Shown here one piece after another: positions 1-6,770 of a DNA stretch of 11,658 nucleotides. The notes below the pieces were generated by a model, which saw only the letters and a program-made list of their open reading frames with translations, made no database searches and had not been told where the DNA came from. How positions within the stretch are numbered: position 1 is the first letter of the stretch; each line of letters starts with the position of its first letter. Both the position numbers and the translations under genes were made by a program. This DNA is from Verrucomicrobiota bacterium (lineage in GTDB: Bacteria; Verrucomicrobiota; Verrucomicrobiia; Verrucomicrobiales; DEV007), in NCBI GenBank assembly GCA_027618625.1, contig JAQCER010000039.1, positions 1 to 11,658 of the forward strand, written 5' to 3'.

Positions 1-87
1 TACGTTGATGTCGAAAAATGGCGCGCAACGCAGCAAATGGAGTCTTTTGCAAGTCGCAGTAGATCGCTCATCAATAATCCAGGCTAG
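1..87 (+). CDS. C-terminal end of an unidentified gene (partial)
   Basis: Frame 1 is open from the first base to a TAG at 85-87 and gives a 28-residue polar tail that begins YVDVEKWRATQQ and ends INNPG. It fits the end of a gene entering from the left and running in the same direction as the next gene, with a 56-base gap. No family can be recognised from so short a piece, and an open frame of this length could arise by chance, so both the frame and the reality of the gene are uncertain. Confidence 0.35.
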   Translation, partial: YVDVEKWRATQQMESFASRSRSLINNPG

Positions 88-143
88 ACACTGATCTTGC
101 TAAGACTAAGAAAATCCCCCTCCGCATCGTTACAGGAACAACG

Positions 144-893
144 ATGCCCTCTACCGGTCAGTCCTCGAACAGGATCCTGCTCGCGCGCTCCTCAATTCGC
201 ATCGGGATGAAGCGCTCCGGAGTGGTTGCAGCGTTTGTGCTGGCGACGTCCGGTTTGGCCTTTGCTGGGATGACGAGCTACAGCCTGAACGATGTCTACC
301 GACTGCGGTTCCAGGAACTGTCGTTTTTCCTTTTGCTGCTCGGGGCGTGCGCGTCAGGATTTCGCTGGCTGTGGAATGGAGCGGTGAAAGAGTTGGCGTT
401 GGTGCCGCACCTGAAGTGGCGGCAAGCGTTCTGTTTGAGCCTGCTGCTCGGTGTGGTGATGCTTCTCGTGCTGACAATGATCTCCGGCATTCGCGAAGTG
501 CTCACGCCGGGGGCGTGGAAGCGACAGGGGTCGTCCTACCGACTGAATGCCGCAGCCCAGCAGCCGGTGCGCAGGCACCACCTCGTGCAGCTGCGTTCCG
601 CACTGTTCGCGTTTGCGGAGTCCAGCGATGGGCGTTTTCCCGTGCATGATTTCACGGGAGAAGTGCCGGAGAAGTTGTGGGAGGCGCCCGATGGGGCCGG
701 CAGTCATTACATTTACATCCCCGGTCTGTCGCGCACGGCGCCGGGCGGGGAATTCGCGCGCCTTCTGGCACTGGAGCCGGCGAATTTCGGCGACGAACGC
801 TTTGTACTGTTCACATCGGGCGAGATCCGCAAGACCGGCGCGGCTGAAGTCGAGCGGCTGCTCAGCGGCACAACCGGGATGGGCGAGCCATGA
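144..893 (+). CDS. Predicted membrane protein, three membrane segments plus pseudopilin-like C-terminal part
   Basis: This 249-residue protein is of unknown function. Hydrophobic segments lie at about residues 26-42, 59-76 and 95-114, so the N-terminal half should sit in the inner membrane. The part from about 140 on is soluble. It begins with a helix (LRSALFAFAESSDGRFP) and continues with YIYIPGL, LLALEP and RFVLFTSGEI. This order (helix, DGRFP, then a short sheet with a VLF..G turn) resembles the C-terminal part of pseudopilin or DUF1559-like proteins common in planctomycetes and verrucomicrobia; that link is inference. ATG 144 is preferred because AGGA at 134-137 is well spaced; the in-frame ATG at 207 has no such site. 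The stop overlaps the next start (ATGA at 890-893), so the two genes are probably translated together. A typical prepilin cleavage site is not evident. Confidence 0.75.
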   Translation: MPSTGQSSNRILLARSSIRIGMKRSGVVAAFVLATSGLAFAGMTSYSLNDVYRLRFQELSFFLLLLGACASGFRWLWNGAVKELALVPHLKWRQAFCLSLLLGVVMLLVLTMISGIREVLTPGAWKRQGSSYRLNAAAQQPVRRHHLVQLRSALFAFAESSDGRFPVHDFTGEVPEKLWEAPDGAGSHYIYIPGLSRTAPGGEFARLLALEPANFGDERFVLFTSGEIRKTGAAEVERLLSGTTGMGEP

Positions 894-1807
894 GTGCCGA
901 CTCTCCATCTGCGGCGGAGCCTTCCGAAGATAAAGTTTCCCGGCTGGCTGAAGGAAAATCGCGGCGCGGCTGTGGTGGCAAGGCATTCAGTTTCCTCGTG
1001 CTGGCGCTGTTGGCATTCCTGGCTCTGCTTGCAGTGCCGGACCTGGTGTCGGTGCCGGTCGAACTCGGGTTCTGGCTCGTCGCCGGATGGATCTGGTTTC
1101 TTCTGCGGACTCTGCCGGAGATCACCTGGAACGCGTCGCTCGTCGGAATGGGGCTGGTGTGCTCCGGACTGGTGCTCTGGCTCGGACACTTCTTTCTGCA
1201 TTCGTTGAGCGCTGGTGCCAGCAAACTCCGGCTCGAACGGGGCGCATCTCCGCTGCCTCCGTGGCGCTGGGCATGGAGCCTCCGCAGTTACATCGCGCTG
1301 TGGGTTGTCTTCCTGGTCGGCATGGCCGTGGTTGGAATCGCGCATCAGCTTGGCTGGATGGCGTCCAGCCCGGAACCGCTCATGCAAAGCAACTACCGGC
1401 GCATCACCCAGAGAGGCCGACAGAGTAGCCTGCTCAAGGAAGTGGACAGCTACTTTCGCAACCCCATCGCAGAACGGCGCGGAGTCGAGGACATGCTTGA
1501 GGAGGAATTGGCGGAGCTGGATAAGAACTGGGGCAAAAAACGCCCGGTGAGCGAAAGCTTCCACATATTCCTGATCGTCGACGGCGACCGCGGCTACACG
1601 GGAGCGCTCAGTTTCCCCCGGGTTCGGCCGCCGCAGAAGCAGTGGGCGGGCATGCTGCTGCTGGAAGGAAAAGAGCAATGGATCCATTCCGAAGCGGAGC
1701 TCCAGCAACTGCTGGCCGACCACCGCGCGAAGCTGGTTCCCCTCGCATTGTCCGCTCTCGAGGAACTGTCGGCCACCGCTGGGGGTTCACTGCCGATCGA
1801 ACTCTGA
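890..1807 (+). CDS. Predicted four-segment membrane protein of unknown function
   Basis: The protein has 305 residues. A polar N-terminus (about 1-30, with a basic stretch KSRRGCGGK) precedes hydrophobic segments at about 33-50, 56-73, 83-104 and 133-153. A charged linker follows with an acidic helix at about 190-205 (VEDMLEEELAELDKNW), and then a likely alpha/beta domain (FHIFLIVDGDRGYTGALSF, then WAGMLLLEGKEQWIHSEAELQQLL). I do not recognise the family. It overlaps the upstream membrane gene by four bases (ATGA), which points to translational coupling and possibly a two-subunit membrane complex. It ends 34 bases from the convergent LytTR gene. The 336-residue frame on the opposite strand is rejected because it is rich in His, Arg and Gln and has no fold-like pattern. 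Confidence 0.75.
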   Translation: MSADSPSAAEPSEDKVSRLAEGKSRRGCGGKAFSFLVLALLAFLALLAVPDLVSVPVELGFWLVAGWIWFLLRTLPEITWNASLVGMGLVCSGLVLWLGHFFLHSLSAGASKLRLERGASPLPPWRWAWSLRSYIALWVVFLVGMAVVGIAHQLGWMASSPEPLMQSNYRRITQRGRQSSLLKEVDSYFRNPIAERRGVEDMLEEELAELDKNWGKKRPVSESFHIFLIVDGDRGYTGALSFPRVRPPQKQWAGMLLLEGKEQWIHSEAELQQLLADHRAKLVPLALSALEELSATAGGSLPIEL

Positions 1808-1841
1808 GTCGCTCGGCAAATTATCGCTTTACGGTAGCCGG

Positions 1842-2345
1842 TCAAAAATCTAAAGTCGTCACGACCACGCCCACACGCGATGAATGACCAGGGACAACCA
1901 TCTCATTTTGTGGCAAATACTTCATCCACGCCTGTCGCTGATCGATGGATCGTCTCGCGGCCACTCTGCTTCCGTCTTCTAGCACGACGACATGGCCGCG
2001 ATAGCCGACAGATTGGATGCCTCGGACGAACCTGAGATTGACTAAAGATGAGCGGCTAACTCGCAAGAAGCACCTGGGATCCAGGTGCTTCTCCAGATCG
2101 GACATGGTGATTCTGGCGAGGTGGACTTTCTCCGCTGTGTGGACTTCGATGTAGTTGCCATCGGCTTTCAACCAGAAGACATCCTCCATCGAAACGAACT
2201 CGGTTTTGCCCACCGAGCGTATCTCGATTCGATGCCAATAGACGGAACTCGCGGCGACCCCGGTTTCGCTGAGTGCCTGGAACAGCCGGGTCTGCCACTC
2301 GTCCGTTGCGGTCCTGGCCCCAAAGAGTGCCCCGACACGGCCCAT
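1842..2345 (-). CDS. LytTR DNA-binding domain protein, likely a truncated response regulator
   Basis: This 167-residue protein carries a LytTR domain at about residues 38-143. Typical features are FVSMEDVFWLKADGNYIEVHT, LARITMSDLEKHL, FLRVSRSSLVNLRFV and VVLEDGSRVAARRS. LytTR domains bind direct repeats in promoters and normally follow a receiver domain that is phosphorylated by a membrane histidine kinase. Here the receiver is missing. In frame upstream of ATG 2345 there are 20 open codons, including FVKPVQAERLAAA, the classical end of a receiver domain (the conserved Lys-Pro), and then a TAA at 2406-2408. None of these codons is ATG, GTG or TTG, so translation most likely begins at 2345. 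The LytTR part looks intact and could still bind DNA without phosphorylation control. About 20 extra residues follow the domain. No partner kinase is in the window. Confidence 0.8.
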   Translation of the reverse strand: MGRVGALFGARTATDEWQTRLFQALSETGVAASSVYWHRIEIRSVGKTEFVSMEDVFWLKADGNYIEVHTAEKVHLARITMSDLEKHLDPRCFLRVSRSSLVNLRFVRGIQSVGYRGHVVVLEDGSRVAARRSIDQRQAWMKYLPQNEMVVPGHSSRVGVVVTTLDF

Positions 2346-2571
2346 AGCCGCTGCGAGGCGTTCGGCCTGGACAGGCTTGACGAAAGAAGAAATATGGGAC
2401 CTGGATTAAAAAGTAGTCACCGACTGAGGGGCATCCCCAACAAGGGACTTTCCGCAGCCAACGTCGGGAATACGCTGGTCGCGCCTCCGAGTCCGGCTCG
2501 GTAGCTGCGATCTCGGCGAGTCGGCGCACCAACGCCCTGCGTCCTTCGGCTGTGTCCTTCAGATCGATCAA
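2346..2571 (-). pseudogene. Remnant of the receiver domain of the LytTR regulator
   Basis: Reading leftward on the minus strand, 2346-2405 encode the end of a receiver domain (FVKPVQAERLAAA) in frame with the LytTR protein, closed off by TAA 2406-2408. Further upstream in another frame, about 2500-2571 reads LIDLKDTAEGRRALVRRLAE, which faintly resembles the start of a receiver (beta-1 and helix 1, as in VDDEPLGRRALRRLL). The space between the two is too short for a full receiver of about 120 residues, and I cannot find a phospho-acceptor Asp motif (DLVFLDIQMPG type) in any frame. The simplest reading is an internal deletion plus frameshift. The C-terminal piece is convincing; the N-terminal piece is inference only. 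Confidence 0.45.
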
Positions 2572-3142
2572 GGGACGATGTCGCCGTCAAGACAAGTCGG
2601 GCATTTTGGGAATTCTGGACTTTGAATCGGCTCACAGCAGTCGTAAGATCACTCGATCCAACCGTGATCAACCTCGCTCCAGTCAAATCCCTTCTAAGCG
2701 GCATCGGCTACAAAAGCTCATTGTTCTCCGAGACCGTTTGCGCTTGGGATTGCGGCGTTGAGATTTCGTTGGTAGCACACTCCAGAGCGCTCGGCGGACA
2801 TCCGGAGTTCTGCCATTGCGATCATTGAGGACGATGGAAGCGAGGATCGCCTGAACCAGGCACGTCTCACGGGTAAGTGCGTCATGTGCCTGTCACTTAA
2901 ATATCCTGTTATCCTGTATCATGCGCTGTGCAGGATCCACGACGGTCGGCACTATGAGAAACTCGCCCCGCTGCCGAAGAACTTCCGCGAGCAGCTCGAA
3001 GACTTCCCACCCGCTACTGGGAATACTATCACGAGCCGACCGACTGGCGTTTGCTTCCCGAAGCGCAGAGAACCCCAAGCGAAAGCGAGCGACTTGACAG
3101 AAGTCAGATGGAACAGCGCACATTTGCCGATTCAGAGAGCGA
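2572..3142. other. Gene-poor spacer with possible remnants
   Basis: No convincing gene lies in these 571 bases between the regulator remnant and the acyl-CoA dehydrogenase. The short frames present have no start context or family-like pattern. The one stretch that looks protein-like is about 2926-3127 on the plus strand: frame 1 reads HYEKLAPLPKNFREQLEDF and, after a one-base shift near 3005, frame 3 reads on as PTRYWEYYHEPTDWRLLPEA. This could be an old frameshifted gene piece of unknown family, but chance is not excluded. No repeat, tRNA or clear terminator was seen. Confidence 0.4.
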
Positions 3143-4300
3143 TTACAACCCCAGCCAGGCTGCGATGATGTTGCGCTGCACTTCTGAAGTGCCCGAGTAG
3201 AGCGTGCTGCCCAGGGCGTCGCGCAGATCGCGTTCGATGGAGTATTTGCCAGTTAAGTAGCCGACGCCGCCCAGGATCTGCATGGCGTCCATGGCTGATT
3301 GCACGAAGGCCTCGCTGGTGAACAACTTGGCGATGCTGGCATCGAACGAGGCCATGCGCGACGTGTCCAATTGCGTGGCCGCTTTGTAAATGAGCAGCTT
3401 CGATGCCTCCAGGCGCACCTTCATGTCGGCAATTTTGTGCGATACTCCCTGGAATTTTGAGATCGACTGGCCGGACTGGACGCGCTTGCGGGCGAACTTG
3501 ATGGTCTGCTCAAGGATGCGCTCCATCGCACCCGCATGGGCTGCGAAGAGACCGACGCGTTCCCACATCATCGCGTGATTGAACATTCCCACGCCGCCGC
3601 CTTCCTTGCCGCTCAACAGATTCTCCGCAGGCACGTAGACGTCTTCCAGCTTGAGCTGCCCCAGCGCCACGGTGCGATGTCCCATGCTCTCGAATCGCTC
3701 TGTCACGGTGAAGCCCTTGGTTTTGGGATCAACAATGAACCCTGACAGCCGCGCTTGCGAGTTCGCTTCCGGATCCGTCACCGCAAATACCAACGCCAGA
3801 TCCGCGACCGGCCCATTGGTGCCCAGCGTCTTCACCCCGTTGATCCGGTAACCATCGCCCTCTTTCACCGCAGTTGCCGAGATCGCTCCGAGATCCGATC
3901 CCGCACCGGGCTCGGACATCGCGTTCACTCCGACGTGTGTGCCATCGCACAGCGGTCGCAGATACTTTGCCTTCTGCTCCTCGGTGCCGAATGCGGCAAT
4001 GGGAACGGCGGTGGCAAAGTGGTGCGCACCCACGGCGAAAACCAATCCTCCATCTTCACAACCGTAGCCAAAGGCCTCCATGGCGATCGTGGTCGAAAGA
4101 CTGTCCAGCCCAGCGCCACCGTGCTCCTCCGGCACTGACAGAGCATGCAGCTTGTGTTGCGCACACTTCTTCCATAACTCCCGTGAGAATGTTTGATGCC
4201 GATCGCGATCCGCCGCGTGTTCGTTCTCCAGTTCCGTCTTGGCGAAAGCGACAATGCGCTGGCGCAGGGCCGTTTGTATAGCGTTGTAATTGAAGTCCAT
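3143..4300 (-). CDS. Acyl-CoA dehydrogenase (FAD-dependent)
   Basis: The 385 residues match the usual length of the family, which forms the alpha-beta double bond in acyl thioesters and passes electrons to electron-transferring flavoprotein. The N-terminal helical domain runs to about 125 (LSVPEEHGGAGLD at 54-66). The middle beta domain carries the flavin-contact motif MSEPGAGSDL (128-137) and GYRINGVKTLGTNG (150-163). The C-terminal helical domain ends with QILGGVGYLTGKYSIERDLRD and LYSGTSEVQRNIIA. The usual catalytic Glu of the YEGT motif is Ser369 here. Glu247 in MMWERVGL aligns with the alternative base used by isovaleryl-CoA and long-chain acyl-CoA dehydrogenases, so the enzyme should be active. 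The YSGTSEVQRNIIA ending is also common in dehydrogenases linked to polyketide pathways, but nothing nearby supports that role. It stands alone, divergent from leuC; no clear Shine-Dalgarno site precedes ATG 4300. Substrate is unknown. Confidence 0.93.
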   Translation of the reverse strand: MDFNYNAIQTALRQRIVAFAKTELENEHAADRDRHQTFSRELWKKCAQHKLHALSVPEEHGGAGLDSLSTTIAMEAFGYGCEDGGLVFAVGAHHFATAVPIAAFGTEEQKAKYLRPLCDGTHVGVNAMSEPGAGSDLGAISATAVKEGDGYRINGVKTLGTNGPVADLALVFAVTDPEANSQARLSGFIVDPKTKGFTVTERFESMGHRTVALGQLKLEDVYVPAENLLSGKEGGGVGMFNHAMMWERVGLFAAHAGAMERILEQTIKFARKRVQSGQSISKFQGVSHKIADMKVRLEASKLLIYKAATQLDTSRMASFDASIAKLFTSEAFVQSAMDAMQILGGVGYLTGKYSIERDLRDALGSTLYSGTSEVQRNIIAAWLGL

Positions 4301-4418
4301 CTGTGCATAAGGGTGTGCCCCAGTTCATTGATCGTCAAGAGTGACTGCGCCTGGCTTGGCCGCGAAGTGGCGCAATCAGGCAGCCAAAAGTGCCCGGAAA
4401 TGGGCGCTTCTCCGCTCA

Positions 4419-4431
4419 TTCAGCGGCTGAA
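4419..4431. promoter_or_regulatory. 13-bp palindrome upstream of leuC
   Basis: TTCAGC-G-GCTGAA is a perfect dyad about 60 bases before the leuC start. It overlaps another small inverted repeat, CCGCT (4412-4416) with AGCGG (4422-4426). It lies in the 190-base region between the divergent acyl-CoA dehydrogenase and leuC, where promoters for both must sit. It may be an operator or a leader RNA fold. No leucine-rich leader peptide was found. Confidence 0.35.
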
Positions 4432-4459
4432 AAATGGATTCAACCAGCGGACGTGGCGA

Positions 4460-4471
4460 ATTCCGCGGAAT
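4460..4471. promoter_or_regulatory. 12-bp perfect palindrome just upstream of leuC
   Basis: ATTCCGCGGAAT is a perfect even palindrome that ends 19 bases before ATG 4491. Its position near the likely transcription start or 5' leader makes an operator role possible. No regulator can be named, and palindromes of this size can occur by chance. Confidence 0.35.
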
Positions 4472-4490
4472 GTGCTAGGGTGTGCGCTCT

Positions 4491-5924
4491 ATGGGAAACG
4501 GTAAAAGTTTGTTTGAAAAAGTCTGGGACGGGCACGCTGTGCGCGAGCTGTCGAATGGTCAGACCCAACTGATCATTGGCACCCACCTGATCCACGAAGT
4601 CACTAGCCCTCAGGCATTCGGGATGCTTCGGGATTTGGGCCTGAAGGTGCGGTTTCCTGAGCGCACGTTCGCCACGGTCGACCACATCGTACCCACCGAC
4701 GAGTCGAAGGAGCCGTTTTCTGACCCGCTGGCGGACGCGATGATTCGCGAGCTGCGCAAGAATGCTGAGGATTTTGACATCACTTATTTTGATCTTTCTA
4801 CCGGAAAACAGGGGATCGTTCACGTCGTAGGCCCGGAGCAGGGGATCACTCAGCCCGGGACCACGATCGCCTGTGGCGACTCCCATACCGCAACCCACGG
4901 GGCATTTGGCGCCATCGCGTTTGGCATTGGCACCACCCAGGTGCGTGACTTGCTGGCGACGCAGACGATGGCGATGAGCAAGCTGAAAGTCCGTCGCATC
5001 AATGTGGATGGCCAGTTGCCGCCGGGAGTGTATGCCAAGGACGTGATCCTGCACATCATCGCCCAGCTGGGCGCCAAGGGCGGCATCGGCTACGCTTACG
5101 AATACGGTGGCGAGGTGGTCGACAACTTCACCATGGAGGAACGCATGACGGTCTGCAATATGTCGATCGAAGGCGGTGCCCGTGCGGGCTACGTGAACCC
5201 TGACGATACCACATTTGAATACCTTAAAGGCCGTCCCTACTGCCCGAGTGGCGATGCCTGGGATGCGACAGTGGAAAAGTGGCGCGCCTTCGCATCCGAT
5301 CCAGATACGGTCTATGATGACGTTGTTAACATCCGTGCTGAAGAGGTGGCCCCGAGCGTTACCTGGGGCATCAGCCCGGATCAGGGATTCTCTGTCAATG
5401 GCACCATTCCTCGCCCCGAAGAAGGCGAAACTCCGGCCGAGCAGGAGTCGATCCGCGAAGCTCTGGAATACATGAAGCTTACGCCAGGCACCCCTATCAA
5501 AGGTACCAAAATCGATGTCGCATTCATCGGCAGCTGCACCAATGGCAGGCTCTCCGACTTCCGGGAAGTGGCGCGCTTCATCAAGGGACGCAAGGTGGCG
5601 GACGGAGTCAAGGCGATCGCTGTCCCAGGCTCACAAATCGTCGCAAAACTCTGTGAAAATGAGGGGATCGACCAAGTTTTTCGCGATGCGGGATTCGACT
5701 GGCGGCGCGCCGGTTGCTCGATGTGCCTGGCGATGAATCCGGACAAATTGATCGGTGACCAGCTCTGCGCCAGCTCCAGCAATCGTAACTTCAAGGGACG
5801 CCAGGGCAGCCCGACGGGCCGCACCATTCTGATGAGCCCACTGATGGTCGCCGCTGCTGCGATCAAGGGTGAAGTGAGCGATGCCCGTGAAGTCTTTGAA
5901 CTTACGGCGTGTGCTACTGCCTAG
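4491..5924 (+). CDS. leuC: 3-isopropylmalate dehydratase large subunit LeuC
   Basis: LeuC with LeuD isomerises 2-isopropylmalate to 3-isopropylmalate in leucine synthesis in the cytoplasm, using a [4Fe-4S] cluster. From ATG 4491 the protein has 477 residues, the normal length. Clear aconitase-family motifs are VDHIVPTDE (about 63-71), [20 protein letters not shown] (129-148), FIGSCTNGR with cluster ligand Cys349, [11 protein letters not shown] with ligands Cys409 and Cys412, and [20 protein letters not shown] near the end. All three cluster cysteines are present. An in-frame GTG at 4482 would add three residues, but ATG 4491 is preferred because the family starts with a short sequence before K(S/T)LFEKVWD and GGG at 4478-4480 gives a spaced, weak ribosome site. 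leuD follows after 63 bases in the same direction. leuA and leuB are not in the window. Confidence 0.97.
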   Translation: MGNGKSLFEKVWDGHAVRELSNGQTQLIIGTHLIHEVTSPQAFGMLRDLGLKVRFPERTFATVDHIVPTDESKEPFSDPLADAMIRELRKNAEDFDITYFDLSTGKQGIVHVVGPEQGITQPGTTIACGDSHTATHGAFGAIAFGIGTTQVRDLLATQTMAMSKLKVRRINVDGQLPPGVYAKDVILHIIAQLGAKGGIGYAYEYGGEVVDNFTMEERMTVCNMSIEGGARAGYVNPDDTTFEYLKGRPYCPSGDAWDATVEKWRAFASDPDTVYDDVVNIRAEEVAPSVTWGISPDQGFSVNGTIPRPEEGETPAEQESIREALEYMKLTPGTPIKGTKIDVAFIGSCTNGRLSDFREVARFIKGRKVADGVKAIAVPGSQIVAKLCENEGIDQVFRDAGFDWRRAGCSMCLAMNPDKLIGDQLCASSSNRNFKGRQGSPTGRTILMSPLMVAAAAIKGEVSDAREVFELTACATA

Positions 5925-5987
5925 GGTGTGTGGAACCATCATCACCAAGTCGTAGACCATCCATTTACAATTTAGAACTTCCCCATC

Positions 5988-6587
5988 ATGGCACTAGACA
6001 AGATAACTACCGTTCAGGGCACTGCGGTTCACGTTCCCGGCTCCGATGTTGATACCGACCGCATCATCCCGGCGCGCTTTATGAAGTGCGTTACCTTCGA
6101 TGGACTGGGTGGATACTTATTCTATGACGTCCGCAAGCACGAGGACGGCAGCGACAAGGAGCATCCGCTCAATAATCCGCGCTTTAAGAATGCTACCGTG
6201 CTGGTCGCCGGTTCCAACTTTGGCTGTGGCAGCTCGCGTGAGCACGCACCTCAGGCGATCTATCGTTATGGCTTTCGCGCACTGATTGCCGAGAGCTTTG
6301 CCGAGATCTTCTTCGGGAACTGCACGACGCTGGGCATTCCCTGTGTGGTGGCGACCGGGGATGACATCAAGGTTCTGGCTGCAGCCGTAGAAGCAGATCC
6401 TGCACTGGCAGTGACAGTCGACGTTGAACAGTGCCGTGTGTTTTTTGGAGATCAGTCGTTCACCGTTCATGTGCCAGATTCGGCACGGGACTCGTTGATC
6501 AGTGGCAGGTGGGATCCAATAGCTGACCTTCTGGAGAGTATGGACGACGTTTCAGCACGCATGCAGGAACTCGGATACTCCGCCTGA
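5988..6587 (+). CDS. leuD: 3-isopropylmalate dehydratase small subunit LeuD
   Basis: This 199-residue protein is the small, swivelling subunit that completes the isopropylmalate isomerase active site with LeuC. Family motifs are VPGSDVDTDRIIPARFMK near the start, VLVAGSNFGCGSSREHAPQA in the middle and IAESFAEIFFGN after it. The length is normal for bacterial LeuD. It lies 63 bases after leuC and is presumably co-transcribed. ATG 5988 is the natural start (MALDKITTVQGTAV fits the family N-terminus), although no good Shine-Dalgarno site precedes it. No strong terminator follows: the small CTGCTG/CAGCAG hairpin near 6600-6620 lacks a T-run. Confidence 0.97.
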   Translation: MALDKITTVQGTAVHVPGSDVDTDRIIPARFMKCVTFDGLGGYLFYDVRKHEDGSDKEHPLNNPRFKNATVLVAGSNFGCGSSREHAPQAIYRYGFRALIAESFAEIFFGNCTTLGIPCVVATGDDIKVLAAAVEADPALAVTVDVEQCRVFFGDQSFTVHVPDSARDSLISGRWDPIADLLESMDDVSARMQELGYSA

Positions 6588-6770
6588 AAATTTTTCGCGC
6601 TGCTGCCCACCGCAGCAGGCACGGCGCCCGCTAAGCCGCCCATGATACTGACTATGGAAGGTTGGATTCGGGACAGTTTCAGCGGCAAAATCAACAATTT
6701 GAAACAAATCTCGCCGGAAGCAGCATTCTAAGCTTGCAGAAAGTGGCGCGAATTAACTTACCTAAAGGGC

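Noticed and set aside
354..986. 210-residue minus-strand ORF opposite the first membrane gene
   Set aside because: Basic and histidine-rich composition without any motif, and it crosses the boundary of the two plus-strand genes.
713..1723. 336-residue minus-strand ORF opposite the second membrane gene
   Set aside because: It is rich in His, Arg, Gln and Pro, has no fold-like pattern, and lies opposite a plus-strand gene with clear membrane segments and a coupled start. It is a shadow frame of GC-rich coding DNA.
4301..4490. Leucine leader peptide for attenuation before leuC
   Set aside because: No short ORF with a run of leucine codons followed by a terminator was found; only small palindromes are present.
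4440..5054. 204-residue minus-strand ORF opposite the start of leuC
   Set aside because: leuC is certain, and the antisense product has no recognisable pattern.
6598..6625. Intrinsic terminator after leuD
   Set aside because: The CTGCTG/CAGCAG stem is only six pairs and no T-run follows.
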